Positions 25,365-33,484 of a stretch of 42,666 bases of DNA are shown piece by piece. The notes under the pieces are model-generated. The model was not told where the DNA came from. It saw only the letters and a program-made list of their open reading frames with translations, and did not search any database. Where the stretch lies: contig NZ_LR130823.1 in the NCBI RefSeq assembly GCF_900626145.1, positions 1-42,666 of the forward strand, read 5' to 3'. The stretch comes from Intestinimonas timonensis. GTDB lineage: Bacteria > Bacillota > Clostridia > Oscillospirales > Oscillospiraceae. The first letter of the stretch is position 1. Each line of letters opens with the position of its first letter. Position numbers and translations under genes: made by a program.

Positions 25365-25982
25365 TCAATACAGGGGATTGATCCAGCCGTTGGAGATCAT
25401 GTAGAAGGCCAGATCCACCGCCTTGGAAAAGCCGGTCTTGCCCAGCATGTTCATCTTGTGATACTTGACGGTGTTTTCGCTGATAAACAGCTCCTGGGCG
25501 ATCTCTTTGTTGGTCATGTGCCTGCACATCAGCCGGAGCACTTCCATCTCCCGGTCGGTGAGAGGAGCCTCACCCTGGGGCATGGGGATGGTCCTGGGCT
25601 CCGGGAAGCTGCTGCCCCCCGCCATCACCGTCCGGGCCACCTCCAGAAAATCGTGCAGGCTCCGGCTTTTGTAGACAAAGCCGTTGGCCCCGGCGGCCCT
25701 GGCCCGGGGGATGTAGGTGATCTCGTCAAAGGCGGTCATGACGATGATCTTGACCTCCGAATCTGTTTTGCGGATGGCTTCCACCGCCTTCAGCCCAGAG
25801 GCGCCGCCCTCGGTGCAGACATCCATCAGCACCAGTTCCGGATGCAGATGCTTACAGAAATCCAGGGCGTAGTCTGCGTTGGGCACTTCGCCCACCACGG
25901 AAAAATCTCCCGCCGCTGTCAGCGCCGTGGTCAGCGATTCCCGCATGGAAACGTGATCCTCCACGATCAGAACGTTTGTCAT
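25365..25982 (-). CDS. NarL/FixJ-type response regulator
   Basis: A 205-aa two-domain regulator. The receiver (1-120) has all key residues: E8/D9, phosphoacceptor D54 (LVLMDVCT), switch T83 and K105 (GFVYKS). The LuxR-type HTH (about 140-200) reads LTDREMEVLRLMCRHMTNKEIAQELFISENTVKYH. It is the best candidate for the protein that binds the three CTACCCGCWGCGGGTAG sites, since NarL-type proteins bind such dyads as dimers. Its ATG overlaps the kinase stop (ATGA), so it is coupled to its kinase. AAAGGAGG precedes the ATG. Confidence 0.95.
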   Translation of the reverse strand: MTNVLIVEDHVSMRESLTTALTAAGDFSVVGEVPNADYALDFCKHLHPELVLMDVCTEGGASGLKAVEAIRKTDSEVKIIVMTAFDEITYIPRARAAGANGFVYKSRSLHDFLEVARTVMAGGSSFPEPRTIPMPQGEAPLTDREMEVLRLMCRHMTNKEIAQELFISENTVKYHKMNMLGKTGFSKAVDLAFYMISNGWINPLY

Positions 25983-27409
25983 TTCTCCACAGCCTCCTTT
26001 GGAACAGACAGTTCGATTCGGAATCGGGGGACAGTACAGAGCTCCATTCTTCCGCCAAGCTGACGGACCCTGCGGCGCATCCCGCCGATGCCGCCGCCCT
26101 CCCGGATGGGTCCGGCAGGCGGGATGCCGTTGTCGGTGACCGTCATGCGCCAGCAGTCATTCTGGAAAAAGTGGAACTGGATGCGGGTGGCATACCCGTG
26201 GCGCACGGCGTTGGTGACACATTCCACGGCGATCTCGGCAAAACTGTCTGCCACCGCCCCATCCTCCGGCAGCGCGCCCTGGAACTCCACCGACACCTCC
26301 ATGCCCTGGAAGGTCTCCCGCAGCATCTCCAGACGATGAGCAGGGCTGGGCGTGGGATCTTCCCGGAGGGCCGTGGGAAGGCTGCGGGCAAAGTCCAGCA
26401 GCAGCGACTCATCCATCTGCCGGTCATCCCGCAGCGCCCGGAGCAGCAGGCTGATCCGCTGTCCCAAAAGGTCATGTACCCTCGCCTTGCTTCGGGCGAT
26501 CTCCTCCGCTTCACAGATGGCCTGTAAATGCGCAATGGTGCTGCGAAGCTCCTGTCCGCGCTGCTCCAGCGCCTGGTTTTGCCGGGCAAGAAAGGTCACC
26601 GCATCCCAATGCTCCGTGACATCATCGGCAGTCAGCAGAAGCATGGTCCGGCGCCCCATGGGGAGCTCATGGGCGGAAAAGCTCCATACGGAGGAATCGG
26701 GGAGGCGAAACACCTGCTGCCCACCCAGAACTTCCCGTGCGCAGCCGCCGCACAGCGGGCCGCACTCCAGCAGCCGCTGAAACAGCCTTCCGTCCTGTAC
26801 CGGCTGCCCCGTCATCTGCCGTGCCAGCGCCTCCATGCTGCGGTTGCACAGCAGGAGCTCCCCCGACCGCCGAAAAAACAGCAGGCCGGTATGCAGGGTA
26901 TCAATGGCTTCCTTGACGGATACGGAGGAGATCTGGGTGTAGAGCTCCCGCCGGCGCAGCAGGCAGATATGTACGCTGCGCAGCAGGAAGAACGCCATAC
27001 TCATCAGAAAAAAGACGGGATAGGCGGGCCCTGTGACCGTCTCTGCCAGGGGGAGCAGGACAGCCGCCCCGCCCACGGCAAAAAACGGCCAGATCAGTTC
27101 CATCCCCACCGCGGCGGTGGTTCCCAGCACCGCAGTCAGCAAAAACACCGCCTGCCGGACAAGGCCGTAGGCGCTGGGCGCCAAAAAGCCGCAGAACAGC
27201 CCATACTGCACCTGTGCAAGAAGGGCGGCGAAGAGGAACAGCACCCCGAGGATGGCGCACTCCATCCCATTTTCCACCCGGCGCACCCAGCCGGTGGGCA
27301 GACGTCGGATGCTGTAAGAGATGGCCCTTGTTTGAAACACGATGCACAGGGCGGCCGCCATCACCAATGTGGTCAGCACCCAATGGGGAAACCGGTAAAA
27401 TTCAGCCAC
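25979..27409 (-). CDS. Sensor histidine kinase, NarX/DesK-like
   Basis: A 476-aa kinase. The N-terminal 150 residues hold about five membrane helices with short loops. A PAS-like domain follows (about 165-265, TGLLFFRRSGELLLCNRSMEALAR), with a CGPLCGGC cysteine cluster at about 216-223. The dimerisation part has H312-D313 (ARVHDLLGQRISLLL), the HisKA_3-like acceptor. The ATPase domain has N-box VECVTNAVRHG (N400), DNG (426-428) and a GGGIGG loop. I start it at GTG 27409, with GGGGAGG 8 nt upstream, rather than GTG 27418, which abuts the ribosome site. The pair with the NarL-type regulator is clear. Confidence 0.92.
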   Translation of the reverse strand: MAEFYRFPHWVLTTLVMAAALCIVFQTRAISYSIRRLPTGWVRRVENGMECAILGVLFLFAALLAQVQYGLFCGFLAPSAYGLVRQAVFLLTAVLGTTAAVGMELIWPFFAVGGAAVLLPLAETVTGPAYPVFFLMSMAFFLLRSVHICLLRRRELYTQISSVSVKEAIDTLHTGLLFFRRSGELLLCNRSMEALARQMTGQPVQDGRLFQRLLECGPLCGGCAREVLGGQQVFRLPDSSVWSFSAHELPMGRRTMLLLTADDVTEHWDAVTFLARQNQALEQRGQELRSTIAHLQAICEAEEIARSKARVHDLLGQRISLLLRALRDDRQMDESLLLDFARSLPTALREDPTPSPAHRLEMLRETFQGMEVSVEFQGALPEDGAVADSFAEIAVECVTNAVRHGYATRIQFHFFQNDCWRMTVTDNGIPPAGPIREGGGIGGMRRRVRQLGGRMELCTVPRFRIELSVPKEAVEK

Positions 27410-29822
27410 AGGACTCACCTCCCCAGGGCAGCGTCATGCAGATCCCAACGGCATCGTCCAGATCTTTGCAGGCGATCTGACCGCCCAGCGCGGCAGCCGC
27501 CGTCGTCAGTTCCTCCGAAAAGCGCCATTGTCCGGGATCACCGCCCGGAAGAAAACGGAAAACCAGATGGGCGCCCTCCGGCTCCAGATACCCCAGCAGA
27601 GGAGAGGCGTTCTCCCGCAGGGCCCAGGATATGGCTTCAAAGGCAAAGTCGTAGCACAGTGCCGCCCTGCGGATCTCCAGCGCTCCACGCTGCCCGCATC
27701 GAATGAGTAGCCGCAGCCCCGCATAGCGGGCCAGTTCTGCCAGCTCATCCAGATAAATGTTCAATTCCTCTCCGGGCAGTCCATCTCCCTGACGTGCCAG
27801 GAAAAACAGATTGCATCTGCGTTTGATATGGCACAAGCAAAGAGTGATATAGGCGGTCAGGCCCCGGGGATGGGGGGTCTCCGGCAGAGTCTCGATCAGC
27901 CGTCCCAGCGTCTGGATGCGGCGCTCCATGTCCCGGTCCAGCTGTTCAAACATGGCGCGGTTTGTCTCCGCGGCCAGCAGGCGCTTTTTCACCTCGCTCT
28001 CCTCACGCAGCAGGGCGTTGGCCGCCTCCAGACGGGCCTGCACAGCCTGGATCTCCCTGCGCAGCCGGTTGAGCTGGGAGAGGTCCTCCTGCCATACCGC
28101 CATACCGCCGTGAATGGGGACTGCGTGAAGCTGGGTGTCGCTGTCCCGCAGCAGCGGATGGGTCATATCCATTGAGATCCTCCGCCAGATGGAGCGGGAG
28201 ACGGGAGGCGCGCCCCGGGAGGACAGGACGGTGCGGCCCTGCTCATCCAGCAGCGTCAGCCCAATGGGAGTGGCGGTGAACAGGCGCTGATACTGAAGAT
28301 TGACCGGGATAAACCCCGCGTGGAGGGCCGACTCAAAAAACAGGGCGGACAGCACGCAGATGTTCACAGTAAGATCGCTCTCCCACGCCAGAGGCACCCG
28401 CCTGATGTAAGCAGTGATGTAGGCCAGAAGCCCCGCGCAGAACAGCAGCGGAACCACCCTGCCGGCCCAGTAGGGGCTATACCGCCCCTTGTGGAGCAGC
28501 TTCCAGACTGCGCAGGCCAGGAACAGGAGGGATAAAGCCATTACGCCCCAGTATCCCGGACCGTACCGGTAGTCTGAGGCCCAGTCCCCGGCCGGGTCAA
28601 AACGAAACACCAGCTGGTGGAGATTGTTTGTGAGTACCAATAGCACAGAGAGGGCATAGCAGGCCAGAGGCGGCCACAGAGGGCGCAGCGGCTTTTTCTC
28701 ACCCTCCGGATGATCCAGGATTACGGCCAGATACAGCAGCGTTACCGGAAGGGCAAGCTGAAAGATGTAATAGCCGTACCAGCACATCCGGCACAGAAGC
28801 CCATCTGCTATCAACTGATATTTGAACAGACGCAGCAGCAGCCATCCCACCATCAGCCAGCCCATAACCCCCACTACCCGGCGGACATCCCGGCGGATCA
28901 TCCGATGGGATACCGTCCCCTTCCACAACAGGATGGCGGCGGCAAGGAGCAGGGCGGATAAAATATGCTCCCGGAGATCTGCTGTGGTATAGCGCCGGAT
29001 GTGGAGCACCTGCCGGCGTAGGTCCCGGCTGCTGTCCCCGGTCAACTCCAGAAACCAGCCGTAGTCCTCCTCGCTCAGGGTACGGGCCGGCCGGTAATCA
29101 TCGGGAAAATCGGCCGGTCTCTCTCCGTCCGCCAGGGGCAGCCCTGCTGACAGAAGGGTTTCATCCAGCCCCGGCTCCAGCGTCAGAGGGACATCGGAGA
29201 GCAGCCCCATACGGTAGGACAGCGTGCCCTCTGCCGGCACGATGATCTCATAATTTCCTCCGTTCCGGTTCCACGCGGCAGCCTCGCAGTCCAGACAGAT
29301 CAAAATAGGGGCATCCGGCGCCTCCAGCCGGAAGTTTCCGTTCTGACCAAGGTGTTCCAGCAACTCCAGAGCGTCACGCTTGGAGGGCACCTCCCGGTCC
29401 AGAGCGTAGGACAGGGCGCCCAGAGCCAGCATATTGCGGATCACGGAACTGCTGCTGATGCCCACGGGGACCGGACTCTCCCGAAGGCTGTTCCAGCCGG
29501 TGACGGCGGCGTCCGTCCGGCTGCGGTCCACCGCCAGGATCACGGTGGCCGTGACATGGGGATACCAATACCGGCCAATGCCCCGCTCCAGCGCCGGGAT
29601 GGCCTGTACATCAAAGCAGGCTACGGCGCTGCCCCGGCTCACCTCCGCGTAGAGGGTATCCTCTGCCGTCTGAAGGGAATACCCGGGGAGGAAGGGAACG
29701 AGAGCCGCGCTGTATGCCTCAGCACCCTCCGCTCCGGCGATCAGACGGTCCCCTGCATCCACCGTGCCGCACCCAGCCAGGATTAGGCACAGCAGGAGGA
29801 GCGGCAGCCAACGCCCCTTCAT
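27402..29822 (-). CDS. Lipoprotein-7TM-degenerate histidine kinase fusion
   Basis: An 806-aa membrane sensor. It starts as a lipoprotein (lipobox LAGC, C18). Residues about 25-280 form an extracellular domain resembling a type-2 periplasmic binding protein (LVPFLPGYS, VPVGISSSSVIRNMLALGALSYAL). Seven hydrophobic segments follow between about 286 and 500. The C-terminus has a short PAS-like part, a coiled coil (about 580-640), CHIKRRCNLFFL at 664-675 and an ATPase-like end (ALCYDFAFEAISWAL, DAVGICMTLPWGG). The N-box asparagine and the DxG are missing, so it probably cannot bind ATP normally. It may sense a ligand and pass the signal to the kinase encoded next to it, whose start it overlaps. 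Confidence 0.85.
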   Translation of the reverse strand: MKGRWLPLLLLCLILAGCGTVDAGDRLIAGAEGAEAYSAALVPFLPGYSLQTAEDTLYAEVSRGSAVACFDVQAIPALERGIGRYWYPHVTATVILAVDRSRTDAAVTGWNSLRESPVPVGISSSSVIRNMLALGALSYALDREVPSKRDALELLEHLGQNGNFRLEAPDAPILICLDCEAAAWNRNGGNYEIIVPAEGTLSYRMGLLSDVPLTLEPGLDETLLSAGLPLADGERPADFPDDYRPARTLSEEDYGWFLELTGDSSRDLRRQVLHIRRYTTADLREHILSALLLAAAILLWKGTVSHRMIRRDVRRVVGVMGWLMVGWLLLRLFKYQLIADGLLCRMCWYGYYIFQLALPVTLLYLAVILDHPEGEKKPLRPLWPPLACYALSVLLVLTNNLHQLVFRFDPAGDWASDYRYGPGYWGVMALSLLFLACAVWKLLHKGRYSPYWAGRVVPLLFCAGLLAYITAYIRRVPLAWESDLTVNICVLSALFFESALHAGFIPVNLQYQRLFTATPIGLTLLDEQGRTVLSSRGAPPVSRSIWRRISMDMTHPLLRDSDTQLHAVPIHGGMAVWQEDLSQLNRLRREIQAVQARLEAANALLREESEVKKRLLAAETNRAMFEQLDRDMERRIQTLGRLIETLPETPHPRGLTAYITLCLCHIKRRCNLFFLARQGDGLPGEELNIYLDELAELARYAGLRLLIRCGQRGALEIRRAALCYDFAFEAISWALRENASPLLGYLEPEGAHLVFRFLPGGDPGQWRFSEELTTAAAALGGQIACKDLDDAVGICMTLPWGGESCG

Positions 29823-30172
29823 GGAGCCACCGGCTCCCCGGACTCCTCCATCCGGCCGGCACACTCCCGGCACAGATCCATCTCATCGCAGATGAGGAAG
29901 CAGGCGTCGCAGACCAGCCGCCGGCAGATGGGGCACTGGCTGAACCGCTCCCTGGCCTCCTGACCGGCCGCCTGCATGGCCCGCTGCTTCTCCCGCTGAT
30001 AGATGGCGTCATAGAGTTCCTTCTTCTCCCGGTGTTCCGCCGCCTGCAGCGCTTTGGAAAAGGGGATGCTGCTGCTGTACCAAAATTCTCCGCACACCTC
30101 GCAGCGGATGGAAAAGCAGAAATACTGGGGCGTGGACCGGTCCTCTAAGTGGCTGGACAAGAGATTTGTCAT
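29819..30172 (-). CDS. Small zinc-finger protein
   Basis: A 117-aa cytosolic protein with CxxC pairs at CEVCG (about 24-28), CPICRRLVCDAC (about 79-90) and CRECAG (about 103-107), so it probably binds two zinc ions in ribbon or RING-like form. The central helix is highly charged (EHREKKELYDAIYQREKQRAM). It resembles the zinc-ribbon parts of the operon proteins but has no membrane segment. The ATG at 30172 has GAGGAGG 8 nt upstream. Its stop overlaps the ATG of the fusion sensor (ATGA), making it the first gene of the sensor/kinase/regulator operon. Confidence 0.8.
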   Translation of the reverse strand: MTNLLSSHLEDRSTPQYFCFSIRCEVCGEFWYSSSIPFSKALQAAEHREKKELYDAIYQREKQRAMQAAGQEARERFSQCPICRRLVCDACFLICDEMDLCRECAGRMEESGEPVAP

Positions 30173-30192
30173 ATTCCGCACCTCCTCGTTTC

Positions 30193-30214
30193 TACTCCTG
30201 TTATAACAGGAGTA
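30193..30214. promoter_or_regulatory. Perfect 22-bp operator palindrome in the sensor-operon promoter
   Basis: TACTCCTGTTATAACAGGAGTA is a perfect dyad 20 nt before the first ATG of the four-gene sensor operon. TATAAC in its centre reads as a -10 box on the minus strand, so a protein bound there would block RNA polymerase. It differs from the CTACCCGC sites and points to a separate, probably repressive, control. Confidence 0.75.
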
Positions 30215-30286
30215 AGGGGCTGGAGTATATGGTCCGTCGGATACTTTTTCCCACTTTTTCGCAAAGATATCCATTGGATAATAGAG

Positions 30287-30324
30287 AAAGCGCACAAAAC
30301 CAGTCCTCTGGTTTTGTGCGCTTT
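30287..30324 (-). terminator. Terminator of the LuxR-type regulator gene
   Basis: A perfect 17-bp stem (AAAGCGCACAAAACCAG and its complement) with a TCCT loop, 22 nt after the stop at 30346. The tail on the minus strand is CTCTATT, so the U tract is weak, but the stem is strong and its T-rich base adds to it. It may work in both directions. Confidence 0.85.
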
Positions 30325-30345
30325 GCTGTGATGGAGAAACTTGTC

Positions 30346-31938
30346 TTAGAAAAGCTCCTGAAGCCTTCCGCAGCGGCGGAGCAGATCGATGTAGAGCATC
30401 AGCTCATCCCGGGAGGCCACCCCCAGTTTCTCGTAGATGCTCCGGTTGTGTTTGCGGACCGTACTCATGCTGATAAAGGCCAGGTCCGGGATCTCCGCGA
30501 TCTCGTGCCCGTCGATGTAGTAGCGCAGGATATTCCGCTCCGCCTCGGTCAGCAGATCCTTCCGCTCCACAAACTGGTCGAACAGTTCCGCAATGTTGGG
30601 AGGAAGCTCTCCCTGCTCCAGCCGCTGATTCCGCGCCCGGGCATTGAGGAACTCCGCCAGCTCATCCAGCTCCGAGATGCCCGAGGACATCCCCTGCTCC
30701 GGCCCCTCCGCCTGCTGGAACCGTTTCAGACTGTCGGTGATGGGCCGGACAAATCGCCGGGACAGGAAGAAGGACAGGGCCAGCAGCACCAGGAGCAGTC
30801 CCAGGGCCGCAATGATCCAGGTCTGCTGGACGCCGGCTGTGTAGGCGGCATAGCTCTCCTGGGGGATCAGGATGGCAACGGCCCAGACGTTGTCCTCCGG
30901 TTTCCCTCTGGAGATGGGTATGGTCTGGTGCAGGCCGATATACCGTCCAGCGCCTGTGTCGTATTCGTTATAGTATCGCCCCTGATGGATGGCCAGAGTC
31001 TCCTGACCGTCCAGGTAGGTGCCGTTGACGCTGCCCACCAATCCATCCGGCAGCAGCAGACGGCTGTCCTGGACCGGAGCCAGCACGGTGACGGCGGAGC
31101 CGAACTTTCCCTCCAGGGTGGGATAGGAAAACTGGAAATACAGGGCGCTGAGCTCTATCCCGCACACGCCGTACACCGTTCCGTCGCTCCCCACAATGGG
31201 GACACACAGCAGCATAGCGGATTCCCAGGTATCCTTTAGATCGATCCGGCGGGACCAGAAGTAGCGGTCGGCAGGCCGGCTCAGCGGCGCATCCATCAGC
31301 TCCCGGCAGCCCGGGATCTGATCGGTGTCAAATTCCAGATTCCATCGGTTGTGCAGCTCCAGATCCTTTTGACGGGCGATGTCCGGGATGCCGCGGAAGT
31401 AGACCACTGTGGGTGTGACCGGACTGCTGGCGCTGAGGTTGGAGTAGCGCAGATGGATGCCGCTTCTGGAGTGGTCCGCCCCCTCCAGGCCGGTGTTGGT
31501 GGTGGCGTCCAGGATTGCATAGGCGCCATTGCAGTTGGCCGTCTGGAGGGTGGTGCTGATCAGCGGGTACATGACCTCCTGCAGCTTCAGCAGCCGCTCC
31601 GGATCATCGTTGACCTCCTGCAGCGAAATGCCCTCCTGTACCAGCGCCCCCTCGATCTCCCGGCTGAGCTCCTTGGAGAGATTCAGGCTCTGGGCGGTCA
31701 GATGGTCCAGTTGGCTGGCCAGCGTATCTCCTGTGTTGCTCAGGTGGAGCTCCATTACCTCATGGAGCTGCTCATCATCCCGGGAGAAGGCCCCAGCGAT
31801 GGACAGCAGAAGGACCACCGCCGCAAAGACCACCAGGATCATGGACACCCAGTAGAGCATCAGCTTTCGCTGCATCCCTACGCTCTGCTTTTTGGCAAAG
31901 GCGTTCAACGCCCGGAGTTCTTTCAGTCTGTTGCGCAC
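30346..31938 (-). CDS. Membrane-anchored LuxR-type regulator with extracellular sensor domain
   Basis: A 530-aa one-component membrane regulator. Helix 1 lies at about 27-50. The extracellular part at 51-372 looks like a double Cache domain (SAMLLCVPIVGSDGTVYGVCGIEL is a typical Cache ending). Helix 2 lies at about 373-393, then a HAMP-like linker (RRFVRPITDSLKRF). The C-terminal LuxR/GerE HTH follows (462-522, LTEAERNILRYYIDGHEIAEI, SMSTVRKHNRSIYEKLGV). There is no kinase or receiver, so ligand sensing outside may control DNA binding directly. The start is GTG 31938, with GAGGAGG 7 nt upstream. It is co-transcribed with the solute-binding lipoprotein. Confidence 0.9.
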   Translation of the reverse strand: MRNRLKELRALNAFAKKQSVGMQRKLMLYWVSMILVVFAAVVLLLSIAGAFSRDDEQLHEVMELHLSNTGDTLASQLDHLTAQSLNLSKELSREIEGALVQEGISLQEVNDDPERLLKLQEVMYPLISTTLQTANCNGAYAILDATTNTGLEGADHSRSGIHLRYSNLSASSPVTPTVVYFRGIPDIARQKDLELHNRWNLEFDTDQIPGCRELMDAPLSRPADRYFWSRRIDLKDTWESAMLLCVPIVGSDGTVYGVCGIELSALYFQFSYPTLEGKFGSAVTVLAPVQDSRLLLPDGLVGSVNGTYLDGQETLAIHQGRYYNEYDTGAGRYIGLHQTIPISRGKPEDNVWAVAILIPQESYAAYTAGVQQTWIIAALGLLLVLLALSFFLSRRFVRPITDSLKRFQQAEGPEQGMSSGISELDELAEFLNARARNQRLEQGELPPNIAELFDQFVERKDLLTEAERNILRYYIDGHEIAEIPDLAFISMSTVRKHNRSIYEKLGVASRDELMLYIDLLRRCGRLQELF

Positions 31939-31961
31939 GGTGGTTCCTCCTCTCTTACAGG

Positions 31962-33335
31962 TTATCGCTCCATGATCTCCCGGAAGGACTGGAGCCGGTC
32001 CGCACTAATCTGCTCCAGCGCGGTCTCTCCGGCCTCCAGATAATCCCGGCGGCCCAGGGCCAGCTGGGCCCGCACATGGTCCTCCAGCGTGGTTTCCAGA
32101 CTCAGGTAGCTCTCCAACTGGGGCGGCACATAGAATTTATAGTTTTGCTGGGTATTCAGATAGGCCTGATAGAGAGAGGCATATTTGGCGCTCTCCAAAC
32201 CTTCAATGGCCTTTGGCAGCTCCGTTTCGAATGCAGCCTGGGTCACCGGCATGTAGCCTGTCCGGGTCACGAACTCCACATTGTGCTCCGGCTCGGTGAG
32301 CCATTTGAGGAAGGTCACCGCGGCCCGCTCCCGCTCCGGGGTGGAGCGGACGGTACAGAAGCCCGCGCCCCGCTGCATCACCAGCTTTTCTCCGTTTTCA
32401 AACACCGGGCAGGGCCGGGAGATGATGGTGATGTCCTCAGAGGTGTTGTCCGGATAGGTCACCACATCGCTGTAATAGAGGATGCTGGCAGAGGAGGCCA
32501 CGCTGACGATGCTGTCGCCGGTGCGGATAGACTCGGTGGCGTACCCGCCTTTGAGCCAGACTCCGCCCTGCAGGGCGGCCCGGGCCAGGGGTTCCCACGC
32601 CGTCTGGAAGGCGGGGCCGAAGGCCAGCTCATCCCCCCGGAAGAAGTCCTCGCCCAGGGACTGGGCTCCTACCTGGAAGTAGTTGAAGTAGTAGTCATGA
32701 ACGAACATGGACTTGGCATCCCCCGGAATATCCGGCGTCTGGTCGTCGGTCCAGTCCGCGTAGATCTCCGCAGCCCTGTAAAGCCCCTCCCATGTATCCA
32801 GATCCTCAATCGTTACGCCGGTAGCCTGGGAGAAGCGGTCGAAGATGGTCTGGTTGATGAACATGATCTCTGTGGATTTGGCCACCGGCAGCACCACCAG
32901 ACGGTCATTGACCGTCCCCTCCTCCAGAAAGGCTGGGAGGAAGGCAGACAGCTCCTCCTGGCTGAAATAGTCCCGGTAGTCCACCAGAATGCTGTCGTCG
33001 GGCAGGGCCATCACGGTCTTTGGGTAGGAGATGAAGAGGTCGGGCAGCTCCGAGGCACCCGGCTCTCCGTTGGCGGCGGCCAGCACCAGCTCGTGGATGG
33101 TGTTGGTGTTGGACACGGAGGTGACCTGCACGTTGATCCGCTGCTCCTTTCCCACCGTCTGGTTGAACGCATCGATGAGGTCGTTGAGTGGGGAATCCGT
33201 CTGGCCGCCATAGACGTGCCAGACCGTAATGGTGGTCGGCGTCTCTTCTTTTTTGGCCGTGTCGGAACAGCCCGCGCAGCAACAGGCCAGCAAGATACCT
33301 GCCAGCAAAAACGCCGCAATTCTTCGTATCTTCAC
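31962..33335 (-). CDS. Extracellular solute-binding lipoprotein (SBP_bac_1 type)
   Basis: A 457-aa ABC-type substrate-binding lipoprotein with lipobox CAGC (C23). The mature part begins with a typical ITVWHVYGG strand. The fold of family 1 sugar-binding proteins is visible: a central FIN...FDRF hinge and the C-terminal AAVTFLKWLTEPEHNVEFVTRTGYMPV. No permease or ATPase gene is in the window, so it may serve as a ligand receptor for the membrane LuxR protein encoded 24 nt downstream instead of in transport. It starts with GTG 33335, with GAGGTG 7 nt upstream. The 5' untranslated region is about 95 nt. Confidence 0.92.
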   Translation of the reverse strand: MKIRRIAAFLLAGILLACCCAGCSDTAKKEETPTTITVWHVYGGQTDSPLNDLIDAFNQTVGKEQRINVQVTSVSNTNTIHELVLAAANGEPGASELPDLFISYPKTVMALPDDSILVDYRDYFSQEELSAFLPAFLEEGTVNDRLVVLPVAKSTEIMFINQTIFDRFSQATGVTIEDLDTWEGLYRAAEIYADWTDDQTPDIPGDAKSMFVHDYYFNYFQVGAQSLGEDFFRGDELAFGPAFQTAWEPLARAALQGGVWLKGGYATESIRTGDSIVSVASSASILYYSDVVTYPDNTSEDITIISRPCPVFENGEKLVMQRGAGFCTVRSTPERERAAVTFLKWLTEPEHNVEFVTRTGYMPVTQAAFETELPKAIEGLESAKYASLYQAYLNTQQNYKFYVPPQLESYLSLETTLEDHVRAQLALGRRDYLEAGETALEQISADRLQSFREIMER

Positions 33336-33436
33336 ATCGCATCACCTCGTTTTCATTATATCTGCTGAGGGTAAAAAAAGCCAGTTGAAACAGGATACTT
33401 TATTGAATTCATTTCGTGGAGTATCCATTTCAATTC

Positions 33437-33481
33437 AGTATAACATGGATTCCATAAACCTGCCCTATCCGCAACGGGTAG
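33437..33481 (-). promoter_or_regulatory. Activator site and promoter of the solute-binding/LuxR unit
   Basis: On the minus strand CTACCCGTTGCGGATAG (33465-33481), a copy with two changes from the perfect dyad, is followed after exactly 22 nt by TATACT (33437-33442). The site abuts the stop of the SLOG gene. If the LuxR protein encoded in this unit is the binder, the circuit is autoregulated; its weaker symmetry might then set a different threshold. Confidence 0.8.
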
Positions 33482-33484
33482 TTT

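Noticed and set aside
32076..33368. 430-codon plus-strand frame opposite the solute-binding gene
   Set aside because: The minus strand has a lipobox and a clear binding-protein fold.
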